A stretch of DNA of 39,864 bases, taken from assembly GCA_017542245.1 (NCBI GenBank), contig JAFXXN010000032.1:1-39864 (forward strand), written 5' to 3'. A program made the position numbers and the translations under genes. The stretch is from Lachnospiraceae bacterium. GTDB lineage: Bacteria > Bacillota > Clostridia > Lachnospirales > Lachnospiraceae. Of the stretch, positions 24,530 to 32,275 are shown piece by piece. The notes under the pieces are model-generated. The model made no database searches. It saw nothing but the letters and a program-made list of their open reading frames with translations, and had not been told where the DNA came from. Each line of letters begins with the position of its first letter. The first letter of the stretch is position 1.

Positions 24530-25696
24530 TCACATCACAGTAACGGTTCTTACACCATCGATAGCCTTGATAGCTGCAACAGCTGCATCTCCGGCTTCCT
24601 TAGCATCTACAAGACAGTAACCAACGTTTCCGCGCTTTCCGTCTTTAACTGCATTGATGATAAGACCTGCGCCGTTAACAGCCGTAACCATATCTGCTAC
24701 ATCTGCTGCATTGTAACGGATAGCAATTCTTACACCCTGCTTTGCACCAAGGTCAACTCTGGGATAATTTACAGAATTAATAATATTTCCGTTCTCAACA
24801 AAATCAACTACCTGCTTAACTGCCATAGCTGCACAGTTATCCTCAGCCTCTTCTGTAGAAGCTCCGAGATGAGGAATGGCGATAGCGCCTGCCATATTGC
24901 TGGATGCGGGATTCGGAAAATCTGTAACATACTTGCGAACCTTACCGCTCTCAAGAGCAGCCTTCATAGCCTCATCATCAACCAGAAGGTCACGGGCAAG
25001 ATTAAGAATGATAACGCCATCCTTCATCATAGCAATCTTCTCGGCGTTGATCATCTTCTTAGTATTCTTGTCGGGATCGGGATCGTCGATAAGAGGAGTA
25101 TGAACAGAAATGAAATCTGCGTTCTTATAAACCTCATCACGTGTTCCTACTATCTCTATAGCAGGATCAAGTGCTGCCTTAGCTGCATCACTGAGGAAAG
25201 GATCACATCCGATAACCTTCATGCCAAGACTTAATGCTGCGTTGCCAAGAGGTCCGCCGATAGCGCCAAGTCCGATGATACCAAGAGTCTTTCCCTTGAT
25301 CTCGGTTCCTGCAAATTTGCTCTTTCCTTTTTCAACAAGCTTAGCTACCGTCTCGTCATCCTTAACGGTCTGTACCCAGTTGATACCGCCTACGATATCC
25401 CTGGATGCAAGAAGCATAGCTGCGATGGCGAGCTCCTTAACAGCGTTAGCGTTAGCACCGGGTGTATTGAATACTACGATGTTCTCGTCAGCACAACGGT
25501 CAAGCGGAATATTGTTAACGCCTGCACCGGCACGAGCGATAGCCTTAAGAGTCTTCGGGAACTGCATCTCATGCATAGCTGCTGAACGTACAAGTACGAT
25601 ATCAGCCTCGTCAAAATTCTCTGTTACTGTATAATTGTCGGTAAGGTTTGCCATTCCGACAGGTGAAATCTTATTTAAGCAATTTACCTTAAACAT
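24530..25696 (-). CDS. serA: D-3-phosphoglycerate dehydrogenase
   Basis: First enzyme of serine biosynthesis: oxidises 3-phosphoglycerate to 3-phosphohydroxypyruvate with NAD. The 388-residue protein has the 2-hydroxyacid dehydrogenase layout: substrate domain halves around a Rossmann domain with GKTLGIIGLGAIGG, a catalytic Arg-Glu-His set in the expected places (LARDLLVDDEA, then PNPASSNM and PHLGAST) and a short C-terminal ACT domain (about 315-388), the usual place for serine binding and feedback control. The start has a GGAGATAA ribosome binding site. It follows serC with a 150-base gap filled by an inverted repeat, and both should share the T-box-controlled transcript. Confidence 0.92.
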   Translation of the reverse strand: MFKVNCLNKISPVGMANLTDNYTVTENFDEADIVLVRSAAMHEMQFPKTLKAIARAGAGVNNIPLDRCADENIVVFNTPGANANAVKELAIAAMLLASRDIVGGINWVQTVKDDETVAKLVEKGKSKFAGTEIKGKTLGIIGLGAIGGPLGNAALSLGMKVIGCDPFLSDAAKAALDPAIEIVGTRDEVYKNADFISVHTPLIDDPDPDKNTKKMINAEKIAMMKDGVIILNLARDLLVDDEAMKAALESGKVRKYVTDFPNPASSNMAGAIAIPHLGASTEEAEDNCAAMAVKQVVDFVENGNIINSVNYPRVDLGAKQGVRIAIRYNAADVADMVTAVNGAGLIINAVKDGKRGNVGYCLVDAKEAGDAAVAAIKAIDGVRTVTVM

Positions 25697-25734
25697 ATCT
25701 TTATCTCCTATTTAATATTTTCTGATGAAGCTTT

Positions 25735-25842
25735 CACCTCATCCGCCCTTCGGGCACCTTCCCCTCAAGGGGAAGGCCAAATATCTCATTCTAAGGCTTC
25801 CCCTCGAGGGGAAGCTGTCGGCGTAAGCCGACTGATGAGGTG
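25735..25842. repeat. Head-to-head pair of GATGAGGTG-type intergenic repeats
   Basis: Two copies of a short interspersed element face each other between serC and serA: copy A on the minus strand (25735-25778) and copy B on the plus strand (25793-25842). Each has a first hairpin (CCTTCCCC/GGGGAAGG or GCTTCCCC/GGGGAAGC), a second small hairpin (GCCC-GAA-GGGC on the minus strand, or GTCGGC-GTAA-GCCGAC), and ends in GATGAGGTG. Together they form a 108-base inverted repeat (CACCTCATC...GATGAGGTG) that could fold into a long hairpin in the serC-serA mRNA. A third copy lies at 39473-39523. Repeats of this look are widespread in gut Firmicutes as far as I recall. Confidence 0.8.
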
Positions 25843-25849
25843 TAAAACT

Positions 25850-26932
25850 TCAGGCGTTCTCAGCCTCATATTTCTTTAAGAAATCAACAAGTGCCTGTAC
25901 GCCCTCGATAGGCATAGCATTGTAGATTGAAGCACGAAGACCGCCAACGCTTCTGTGTCCCTTAAGGTTATCAAAACCTGCTGCCTTTGTAGCTGCAACA
26001 ACAGCTGCATCCTTATCAGCATCACCCGTTACGAAGGGTACGTTCATAAGAGATCTGTACTCCTTCTCAACAGTACCCTTGAAAAGCTTGCTTGAATCAA
26101 GATAATCATAAAGGATAGCTGCCTTCTTCTTGTTAATCTCATCCATAGCAGAAAGTCCGCCAAGGCTCTTTAAATACTTAAATACCTTACCGCATACATA
26201 AATAGCCCAGCAGTTAGGAGTATTATACATAGAACCGTTCTTAGCATGTGTATCAAATCTGCAGTATGTAGGTACGAAATCAGGAAGATCTTCACGGATA
26301 AGATCCTCACGGATGATAACGATAGCAAGACCTGCAGGTCCTACATTCTTCTGTACACCGCCGTAGATAAGACCATACTTAGATACATCTACGGGCTTGC
26401 TTAAGAACATTGAAGACTGGTCAGATACAAGGATCTTGCCCTTTGTATTAGGTAACTCTTTGTAAGTAGTACCATGAATGGTCTCATTCTCACAGATATA
26501 TACGTAATCAGCATCATCGTCTATAGGAAGATCTGATACATCAGGAATATAGCTGTAATTCTTGTCTTCGCTGGTTGCGATAACATTTACCTTACCATAC
26601 TTTTTAGCCTCAGAAGCAGCCTTCTTTGACCATGCACCTGTAACGATATAATCAGCTACACCGTTCTTCATAAGGTTCATAGGTATCATAGCAAACTCGA
26701 GTGTAGCGCCGCCCTGTACGAAAAGAACCTTGTAGTTATCCGGGATACCCATAAGATCACGAAGATCAGCTTCAGCTTCATCTATGATCTGCTGATAAAC
26801 CTTAGAACGATGGGACATCTCCATAACACTCATACCACATCCGCGGTAATCAACTACCTCTTTAGCGATCTCCTCTAAGACCGGCAGGGGCATCATAGCG
26901 GGACCTGCTGAAAAATTAAAAACTCGTGCCAT
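25850..26932 (-). CDS. serC: Phosphoserine aminotransferase
   Basis: PLP enzyme that converts 3-phosphohydroxypyruvate and glutamate to phosphoserine. The 360-residue protein begins with the family pattern RVFNFSAGPAMMP, carries YRGCGMSVMEMSHRSK, and has the PLP-binding lysine in YGGVQKNVGPAG, then VGGLRASIYNAM near the end (phosphate-binding HRSVGGLRAS). It is first in the serC-serA operon, behind a serine T-box and an AGGAGG ribosome binding site. The stop codon lies inside the outer edge of the inverted repeat that follows. No serB (phosphatase) gene is nearby. Confidence 0.93.
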   Translation of the reverse strand: MARVFNFSAGPAMMPLPVLEEIAKEVVDYRGCGMSVMEMSHRSKVYQQIIDEAEADLRDLMGIPDNYKVLFVQGGATLEFAMIPMNLMKNGVADYIVTGAWSKKAASEAKKYGKVNVIATSEDKNYSYIPDVSDLPIDDDADYVYICENETIHGTTYKELPNTKGKILVSDQSSMFLSKPVDVSKYGLIYGGVQKNVGPAGLAIVIIREDLIREDLPDFVPTYCRFDTHAKNGSMYNTPNCWAIYVCGKVFKYLKSLGGLSAMDEINKKKAAILYDYLDSSKLFKGTVEKEYRSLMNVPFVTGDADKDAAVVAATKAAGFDNLKGHRSVGGLRASIYNAMPIEGVQALVDFLKKYEAENA

Positions 26933-27001
26933 TTTAAAATCCTCCTAAATTTTTTCTTTTTCGAAATCATTATTCTGATAATGATCAATTGTGCGTATAA
27001 T

Positions 27002-27035
27002 AAAAACCCCATATACGCTTGAGGCATATATGGGG
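27002..27035 (-). terminator. T-box intrinsic terminator
   Basis: Stem CCCCATATA.../...TATATGGGG (27007-27035) is followed on the RNA by UUUUU (27002-27006). It is the 'off' structure competing with the T-box antiterminator of the serC leader. Confidence 0.88.
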
Positions 27036-27045
27036 CGAAATATAT

Positions 27046-27231
27046 CCGCGGTACCACCCAATTTATCATGAAAACCATGACATCTCTATGACGATATAAA
27101 GGTCGCCTCCCTCCGACTCCTCGCCGGAAGCTCCGAAAGTGGATGGATCTGTTTCCTTCTGCTGCCTCGCACCAAACGGCAGCTCTCTGTGATCGGTACT
27201 TTCAGATCGTAGCTTTCATCATCGCTTAAAC
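27046..27231 (-). ncRNA. Serine-specific T-box riboswitch leader of serC-serA
   Basis: The conserved T-box GGGTGGTACCGCGG lies at 27046-27059, directly before the terminator. Stem I holds the typical apical region CAGAGAG...TTTGGTGCGAG (about 27160-27188). An AGUA loop-E-type motif (in GAAAGTACC) lies opposite the specifier UCC at 27141-27143, within the strand CATCCAC between the paired arms GAAAGT/ACTTTC and GATC/GATC. UCC is a serine codon, in agreement with the serine genes downstream. Uncharged tRNA-Ser should stabilise the antiterminator and switch on serine synthesis when serine is short. The short 61-codon reading frame inside the leader is not a gene. Confidence 0.9.
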
Positions 27232-27237
27232 AACGTC

Positions 27238-27267
27238 ATTATACATCTCATTCCACAAAAAAGTCAA
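27238..27267 (-). promoter_or_regulatory. Promoter of the serC-serA T-box transcript
   Basis: On the minus strand -35 TTGACT (plus-strand 27262-27267), an 18-base spacer and a perfect -10 TATAAT (27238-27243) place the transcript start near 27231, just before stem I of the T-box. Confidence 0.8.
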
Positions 27268-27312
27268 CTACTTTTTTTAAAAAAATTTCCATACAGCGGT
27301 TTCCCTGTATAT

Positions 27313-30300
27313 TTATCCATTGTCTATCGGAGAAAATTCCAAGATTTCATCATCTTCTTCAGGTTTTATGCTTTCCACGATATTAATGTTTTTTCTGATA
27401 GTCTCCACCACTTTATCATACATCTCCAATGCTCTTAAATGGTTTTTGTCTATGACCACAACATTACACTCCTTAGAAGCTTTCTCCAAGGTAGCTGCGA
27501 TATCGGAAAGTCTCTGAGCGCCTATAGTCTTTGATGAACTCTTTAGAGAATGGACAAATATAGAATAATTTTTCCAATCCTTCTCTTTATAATATTTCTT
27601 TATATTTTCCATCTTACTGCCGGACTCAACCGCATATTCCGAAAGAACCTCCCGGTAAATGTTTTCATCATTCATACAGTAATTCATCCCTGCAGCAGTA
27701 TCTATCCCTTCCTTGTCAAGAGAAGCGAGCCGCTGATCCCCATTATTCGCTTTAGGAACATCCCTGCTTTCTTCCGGTACAGAAATCTTTTCTATCTTAT
27801 CTTTCGGAAGATATTTATACAGAGCCTTCTCCAAAGAAAGGCCGTCCACAGGCTTTGTAAGATAATCGGAAAATCCCTCGGCGATATACCTCTCTCTTGC
27901 GCCCCTTATCGCATCCGCTGTAAGACAGATAACCGGAGTCTTTAAATTCAGGCTGTTCTCTATGGCCCTAATATGGTTTAAAGTCTCTGTTCCGTCCATA
28001 CCCGGCATACGCTGATCCATAAGAATAACATCATACGCATTATCCTTAGAAAGAGCTATAGCCTCTTCACCGTTTAAGGCAGTATCTATCTTAACCTTGG
28101 TCTTCTTAAGCAGATTAACCGCAACGGTAATATTCATCTTAGTATCATCAACTATAAGAATACGCGCCCCGGGAGCATGGAATGATTCACAGTAAAAATC
28201 ATCATCCTCTTCATCCGGGTTATTCGGGTTGTATTCCCCGATCGGTTCCGGATTCTCAATCTTCTGACGAAGTTCAAAAGAAAATACAGAACCCACTCCG
28301 TATTTACTCTCAACCTTGAGCTCACTGCCCATAAGAGCAAGAAGCCTGGTAGTGATCGACATTCCAAGTCCGGTTCCCTCAATATTTCTGTTTCTCTTCT
28401 CGTCAAGACGTTCAAAAGATTCAAACAGACGTCCCATATCGCTTTCTTTAATGCCGATACCGGTATCCTTAACCTCCACGTAAAGAAGAACACTGTCATC
28501 CGTTACTCCCTTATTATTTACAGTCACGGTTACAGAACCCTTCTGAGTATACTTAACCGCATTGGTAAGAAGATTAAGAATAATCTGGTTAATTCGCGTA
28601 TCATCTCCGTAAAGTTCTGACGGTATAGTCGGATCCACATTGACATACAGCTTAAGATTCTTGGCATTTGCCTTCTCACGGATTGAATTAATAATATACG
28701 TAATAAGAAAACTAACACTGTAACGAACGGAAATAAGTTCCATCTTTCCGTCTTCAATTTTTGAAAAGTCAAGAATACTGTTGATCAGCGCAAGAAGATT
28801 TCTGCCCGAATTCCTGATAATTCCGGAATACTCCAGAATATCTTCATTTGTTGCCTCACGGAGTATCATCTCGTTCATTCCCAGGATGGCATTAATAGGC
28901 GTCCTGATCTCATGGGACATATCCGCGAGGAAATTACTCTTTGCCTTATTTGCCGCATCGGCAGCCAGCTTTTCAAGCCTTAAAACCTCTGCCTCATATT
29001 CCTGTTTCTGTTTGCTGACACTCAGTTCCTCCATCTTCTTACCGTAAACCTGCTCATTCTTATAACTTAAATAGTAGAAGAACGAGATCAGAGCAAAAAT
29101 AGTAAGAGAAACAAGGATATTTATAAGAACCTGTGAATGTACGGCTTCAAAAAGCTCAGAATTAGTGATAACAATGGCAACATACCATTGATTATCCATT
29201 ACAGGACATAGGAAAACCGTACAATCCTCGCCGTTTACGACAGCATCCATGGTCCCTTTCTTTTTATCTATGATATTTTCCAAAAGTTCCGGTTCAAAAA
29301 TCTCACACAGATTATTACCATTATAAGCGGAATCCCTGTGAGCAACTATCAGTCCGTCCTCATTGACGATCATAGCGTACCCTTTTCCGCTAATATCCAC
29401 TTCTGCAGTAACTTCCTGGATATAATTAACGATAACGTCCAGAGCAACTACATTCCGGATACTCGAAAATTCTTCTTCAGGGCTGTCTGAGATCAGCTGA
29501 CATATAGTGATAACAACATCATGAGTCTGTGCATCCACATATGGTGAAACTATAATAGTCTTTCCGTTAGCATTTATCGCATAATTATACCAGTCTCTGA
29601 CCTTTGGATCATAATCCTCGGGAGGAACCCAGCCCGAACCGTCCATATACTCGCCCCGGACATATGCATAGATACCCGTAAAGTTCTCATCAAACTGTAA
29701 GAACTGATTTTCTGTCTGATTGGTCAGATACTCCAGTATACTTTCCTGAGAATCACCTTTTCTTACCATAAGATCTACGGTATCTGCCGTAACCTGCAAA
29801 GTTGATCTTGCAATGGACAGATAATTCTCAAGTTCGGTAGCCGTCGTTGCAACCTTATCTTCTCCCGATTCATAAACCGCAGAAACCGATGCGGTATAAA
29901 AAATCCTGGAATTATAAATAACCGTAAAGGTCATAAGAACAAGTGTTATGAGCAAGGTGAAAACAAGATTAAATCTGCTTCTTTTAATAGCAATACTGTT
30001 CTCGCTCTTTTTAAATATCTTAATCCTTGTAGCAGTAATATAAATAACACCAAGGATCAGCATGATCATGAAAGCAGATATAACAAACAGTATAATGGAA
30101 ACAATACCGTTCATATCTTCATTTTCCCCACTTGCGGAAAAAGAGATTTTCATCCAGTTTGCAAGGAAAAAACCGGCTACGCAGCCGCCAAAGATAATAA
30201 CAGAGGCAACACCTCTTAGCAGAAGCTGTGTTTTAACATCACCGGTATTCTTTTCCGGCGGAACAGTTCCTTCTGCCTTGTAATCCTTTCCCATTGCCCA

Positions 30301-30906
30301 GGCAAGGATAGCTAAGATAAAATAATTTATAAAAGCAAAATAGTAATATGGATTACTCAGGTCATCCTCCCAGAAATAACATGTAGAAGTCCACATTCCG
30401 TACTCTGTAATGACCTCCAAAAGAATTACTGTATGAAGATACGGAAAATGTACTCCCGACTTCCTGTTTTTAAAATAATAAATCAGGGATTGCAGACATA
30501 TCATCGCAACAGGGGTAAGGAATAATCCGGACCAGATATTATTAAAATATCCGCCGAAAGAATTATAAATAACACACTGATAAATATTTATGGGAATGGG
30601 CAAAAGCATGAGCGGATGAAAAAGGCGCTTTGCCCCGGGCTCGCGTCTTTTATACGCAATGATCAATAAAAAAATATATCCGACATTCCATCCGAAATAA
30701 GCTATAAAAGCCGATACCTCAGGTTCAGCTTTCATAACAAGTGAAAACAGTGCCCAGTAATAATCGCTCAAGAGATGCGCCAAAAAATAAACGGATAAGA
30801 GAAGATATCCGCGTTTCGGATTTTCTATATATCTGAAAAGACTTATCAGCAGGCCGATAACAACAGTTAAAAGCATGCAGATATTATCAATCATGTCAAT
30901 ATTCAT
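27313..30906 (-). CDS. Hybrid sensor histidine kinase with Cache, receiver and Hpt domains
   Basis: A 1197-residue phosphorelay protein. Residues 1-205 hold about seven membrane helices, followed by two more (230-300) and one at about 312-340. A dCache-type extracellular domain (about 345-600; WVPPEDYDPKVRDWYNYAINANG is the typical Cache strand) is closed by a helix near 605-625. The cytoplasmic part has a HisKA helix with H665 (MSHEIRTPINAILG), an ATPase domain (NLLTNAVKYTQKG, DTGIGI, GTGLGMSI), a receiver domain with D964 (VILMDQRMPGMDG) and a C-terminal Hpt domain with H1119 (FVHSLKSSSKTIG). Cache domains usually bind small molecules, here unknown. No response regulator is adjacent, so the Hpt domain must hand phosphate to a regulator encoded elsewhere. 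The double sensor (seven-helix plus Cache) is unusual. Confidence 0.88.
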   Translation of the reverse strand: MNIDMIDNICMLLTVVIGLLISLFRYIENPKRGYLLLSVYFLAHLLSDYYWALFSLVMKAEPEVSAFIAYFGWNVGYIFLLIIAYKRREPGAKRLFHPLMLLPIPINIYQCVIYNSFGGYFNNIWSGLFLTPVAMICLQSLIYYFKNRKSGVHFPYLHTVILLEVITEYGMWTSTCYFWEDDLSNPYYYFAFINYFILAILAWAMGKDYKAEGTVPPEKNTGDVKTQLLLRGVASVIIFGGCVAGFFLANWMKISFSASGENEDMNGIVSIILFVISAFMIMLILGVIYITATRIKIFKKSENSIAIKRSRFNLVFTLLITLVLMTFTVIYNSRIFYTASVSAVYESGEDKVATTATELENYLSIARSTLQVTADTVDLMVRKGDSQESILEYLTNQTENQFLQFDENFTGIYAYVRGEYMDGSGWVPPEDYDPKVRDWYNYAINANGKTIIVSPYVDAQTHDVVITICQLISDSPEEEFSSIRNVVALDVIVNYIQEVTAEVDISGKGYAMIVNEDGLIVAHRDSAYNGNNLCEIFEPELLENIIDKKKGTMDAVVNGEDCTVFLCPVMDNQWYVAIVITNSELFEAVHSQVLINILVSLTIFALISFFYYLSYKNEQVYGKKMEELSVSKQKQEYEAEVLRLEKLAADAANKAKSNFLADMSHEIRTPINAILGMNEMILREATNEDILEYSGIIRNSGRNLLALINSILDFSKIEDGKMELISVRYSVSFLITYIINSIREKANAKNLKLYVNVDPTIPSELYGDDTRINQIILNLLTNAVKYTQKGSVTVTVNNKGVTDDSVLLYVEVKDTGIGIKESDMGRLFESFERLDEKRNRNIEGTGLGMSITTRLLALMGSELKVESKYGVGSVFSFELRQKIENPEPIGEYNPNNPDEEDDDFYCESFHAPGARILIVDDTKMNITVAVNLLKKTKVKIDTALNGEEAIALSKDNAYDVILMDQRMPGMDGTETLNHIRAIENSLNLKTPVICLTADAIRGARERYIAEGFSDYLTKPVDGLSLEKALYKYLPKDKIEKISVPEESRDVPKANNGDQRLASLDKEGIDTAAGMNYCMNDENIYREVLSEYAVESGSKMENIKKYYKEKDWKNYSIFVHSLKSSSKTIGAQRLSDIAATLEKASKECNVVVIDKNHLRALEMYDKVVETIRKNINIVESIKPEEDDEILEFSPIDNG

Positions 30907-30951
30907 AAAGGCATATCCCTGCTTTCACAAAAAAACGATGTACCATTATCT

Positions 30952-30980
30952 AGTATACACCCAAGCCCTCCAATATTCAA
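30952..30980 (-). promoter_or_regulatory. Promoter of the hybrid kinase gene
   Basis: On the minus strand -35 TTGAAT (plus-strand 30975-30980), 17-base spacer and -10 TATACT (30952-30957) lie about 50 bases before the ATG at 30906. Confidence 0.6.
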
Positions 30981-31021
30981 GTATTAATCATTATAAAAAA
31001 TAGCTATCATCTTCGACCAAT

Positions 31022-31052
31022 AAAAAAGCTTCCCCAACAAAAGGGAAGCTTT
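31022..31052 (-). terminator. Terminator of the rpsF-ssb-rpsR operon
   Basis: Stem AAAGCTTCCC/GGGAAGCTTT (31025-31034 with 31043-31052), eight-base loop, followed on the minus-strand RNA by a run of U. It lies 16 bases after the rpsR stop. Confidence 0.88.
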
Positions 31053-31067
31053 ATATTATCATATAGA

Positions 31068-31349
31068 TTATTCACATACGTAAGGCAGGATTGCAAGCTG
31101 ACGTGCACGCTTAACAGCAACTGTCACTGCTCTCTGATGCTCTGCACATGTACCGGTAATTCTGCGGGGAAGGATCTTTCCTCTCTCAGAGATATATCTC
31201 TTAAGCTTGTTTCCATCCTTATAATCTATTCCGCCGCTAGTCTTGTCAGCACAGAATGCACAGACTTTCTTTCTCCTGCGAACTATCTTCTTCTTTACTG
31301 AAGCATCCTTATCGTTCTGCTCCTTGCCATTTGTCTTATTATAGGGCAT
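31068..31349 (-). CDS. rpsR: 30S ribosomal protein S18
   Basis: A 93-residue ribosomal protein that binds 16S rRNA next to S6 in the platform. The core [17 protein letters not shown] followed by [18 protein letters not shown] is typical. It has an N-terminal extension of about 20 polar residues ([20 protein letters not shown]) compared with the usual 75-80-residue protein. C30 and C33 form the CxxC pair of the zinc-binding C+ form of S18. It is the last gene of the rpsF-ssb-rpsR operon, followed by a strong terminator. Confidence 0.95.
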   Translation of the reverse strand: MPYNKTNGKEQNDKDASVKKKIVRRRKKVCAFCADKTSGGIDYKDGNKLKRYISERGKILPRRITGTCAEHQRAVTVAVKRARQLAILPYVCE

Positions 31350-31404
31350 TGCCGCTACCTCCTTTTTACTTTAGCAGTCCCGGAACGGACTGCACAACAA
31401 CAGT

Positions 31405-31869
31405 CTAATTGAAAGGTAACTCCTCTTCAAGCCCGCTCGGTATCTCCATAAAACCATCCTGAGCACCTGAAGGTGCGGGAGCCGGAGCCGCTGCAGCCTG
31501 ATTATTCGAATATGTCTGTCCGCCGGTATAACCCGAACTCTCTGAAGCAGCTTTGCTCTCAGCGAATTCAAGACTGTCAACGACTATACGGGTACGGTAA
31601 ACCTTCTGGCCATCCTTATTTGTATAATTATCATTCTGAAGTCTTCCTTCAACAACGATCTTTATTCCCTTTTTAAGGTACTTCTCAGCAAACTCGGCCT
31701 GTTTACCAAATGAAGTACAATCGAAGAAATCTGCATCAGGATCTCCTTCACGCTTAAACCTACGGTCAACAGCGATACTGAAAGAACCGATCATAATACC
31801 GTTCGCACCCTGTCCGTAACGGATCTCGGGATCACGAGTGAGTCTACCAATCATTATAACTTTATTCAT
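31405..31869 (-). CDS. ssb: Single-stranded DNA-binding protein
   Basis: A 154-residue SSB. The OB-fold spans 1-105 (MNKVIMIGRLTRDPEIRYG, FFDCTSFGKQAEFAEKYLKKG, YRTRIVVDSLEFAESK). A flexible Gly/Ala/Pro/Gln linker follows. The C-terminal tip is LEEELPFN: the conserved acidic-Pro-Phe tail (DDDIPF in E. coli) that recruits replication and repair partners, here with one extra Asn after the Phe. It is co-transcribed between rpsF and rpsR, the standard order. Confidence 0.95.
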   Translation of the reverse strand: MNKVIMIGRLTRDPEIRYGQGANGIMIGSFSIAVDRRFKREGDPDADFFDCTSFGKQAEFAEKYLKKGIKIVVEGRLQNDNYTNKDGQKVYRTRIVVDSLEFAESKAASESSGYTGGQTYSNNQAAAAPAPAPSGAQDGFMEIPSGLEEELPFN

Positions 31870-31880
31870 AGGACCTCCTA

Positions 31881-32171
31881 TTATTCCTCGTCCTGTCTAA
31901 CGCATAAGAATCTAAGCACGTTCTCCTTGATACGAACTCTCTGTTCGATATCAGCGGGAGCTGTAGGCTCAGCTTCGAACTGGATGAAATAGTAGCAGCC
32001 CTCAGACATCTTCTGAATATCGTATGCCAGTTTTCTGCGTCCGCCGTCGATAACCTCAAGGTTCTGTCCGCCGGCCTTTGCAACTATGTCCTTAACTGAC
32101 TCTACGACTGCGTTCCTCTGTTCATCCTCAATCTTTGCATTGACAACTAACGCTAATTCGTACTTGTTCAT
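31881..32171 (-). CDS. rpsF: 30S ribosomal protein S6
   Basis: Ribosomal protein S6, partner of S18. I place the start at the ATG at 32171 (96 residues, MNKYELALVV), not at the in-frame GTG four codons earlier: that GTG lies inside the AGGAGG ribosome binding site (32183-32188), while the family starts MNKYE. The resulting spacing of 11 bases is slightly long. The sequence NLEVIDGGRRKLAYDIQKMSEGCYYFIQFEA is typical. An out-of-frame ATG (ATGAAACTATGA) also sits between the RBS and the start. Confidence 0.93.
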   Translation of the reverse strand: MNKYELALVVNAKIEDEQRNAVVESVKDIVAKAGGQNLEVIDGGRRKLAYDIQKMSEGCYYFIQFEAEPTAPADIEQRVRIKENVLRFLCVRQDEE

Positions 32172-32199
32172 AGTTTCATGCACCTCCTTCTGGTCTCTG

Positions 32200-32275
32200 G
32201 CTTCCGATTTTACGGAAGCAAGGAAAATAATATATCACAAGGCGGTATTATATCATACAGATTATAAAAAAGCAA
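32200..32275 (-). promoter_or_regulatory. Promoter and leader hairpin of the rpsF operon
   Basis: On the minus strand -35 TTGCTT (32270-32275), 17-base spacer and perfect -10 TATAAT (32247-32252) are followed by a leader hairpin GCTTCCG/CGGAAGC (32200-32219, six-base loop). Many bacterial rpsF mRNAs carry a leader bound by the S6-S18 complex. This hairpin contains a CCG, but I cannot confirm the full motif. The promoter lies inside the last codons of the upstream BIG2 gene. Confidence 0.6.

Noticed and set aside
26893-27078. 61-codon reading frame upstream of serC
   Set aside because: It lies across the T-box, terminator and serC RBS and is explained by them.
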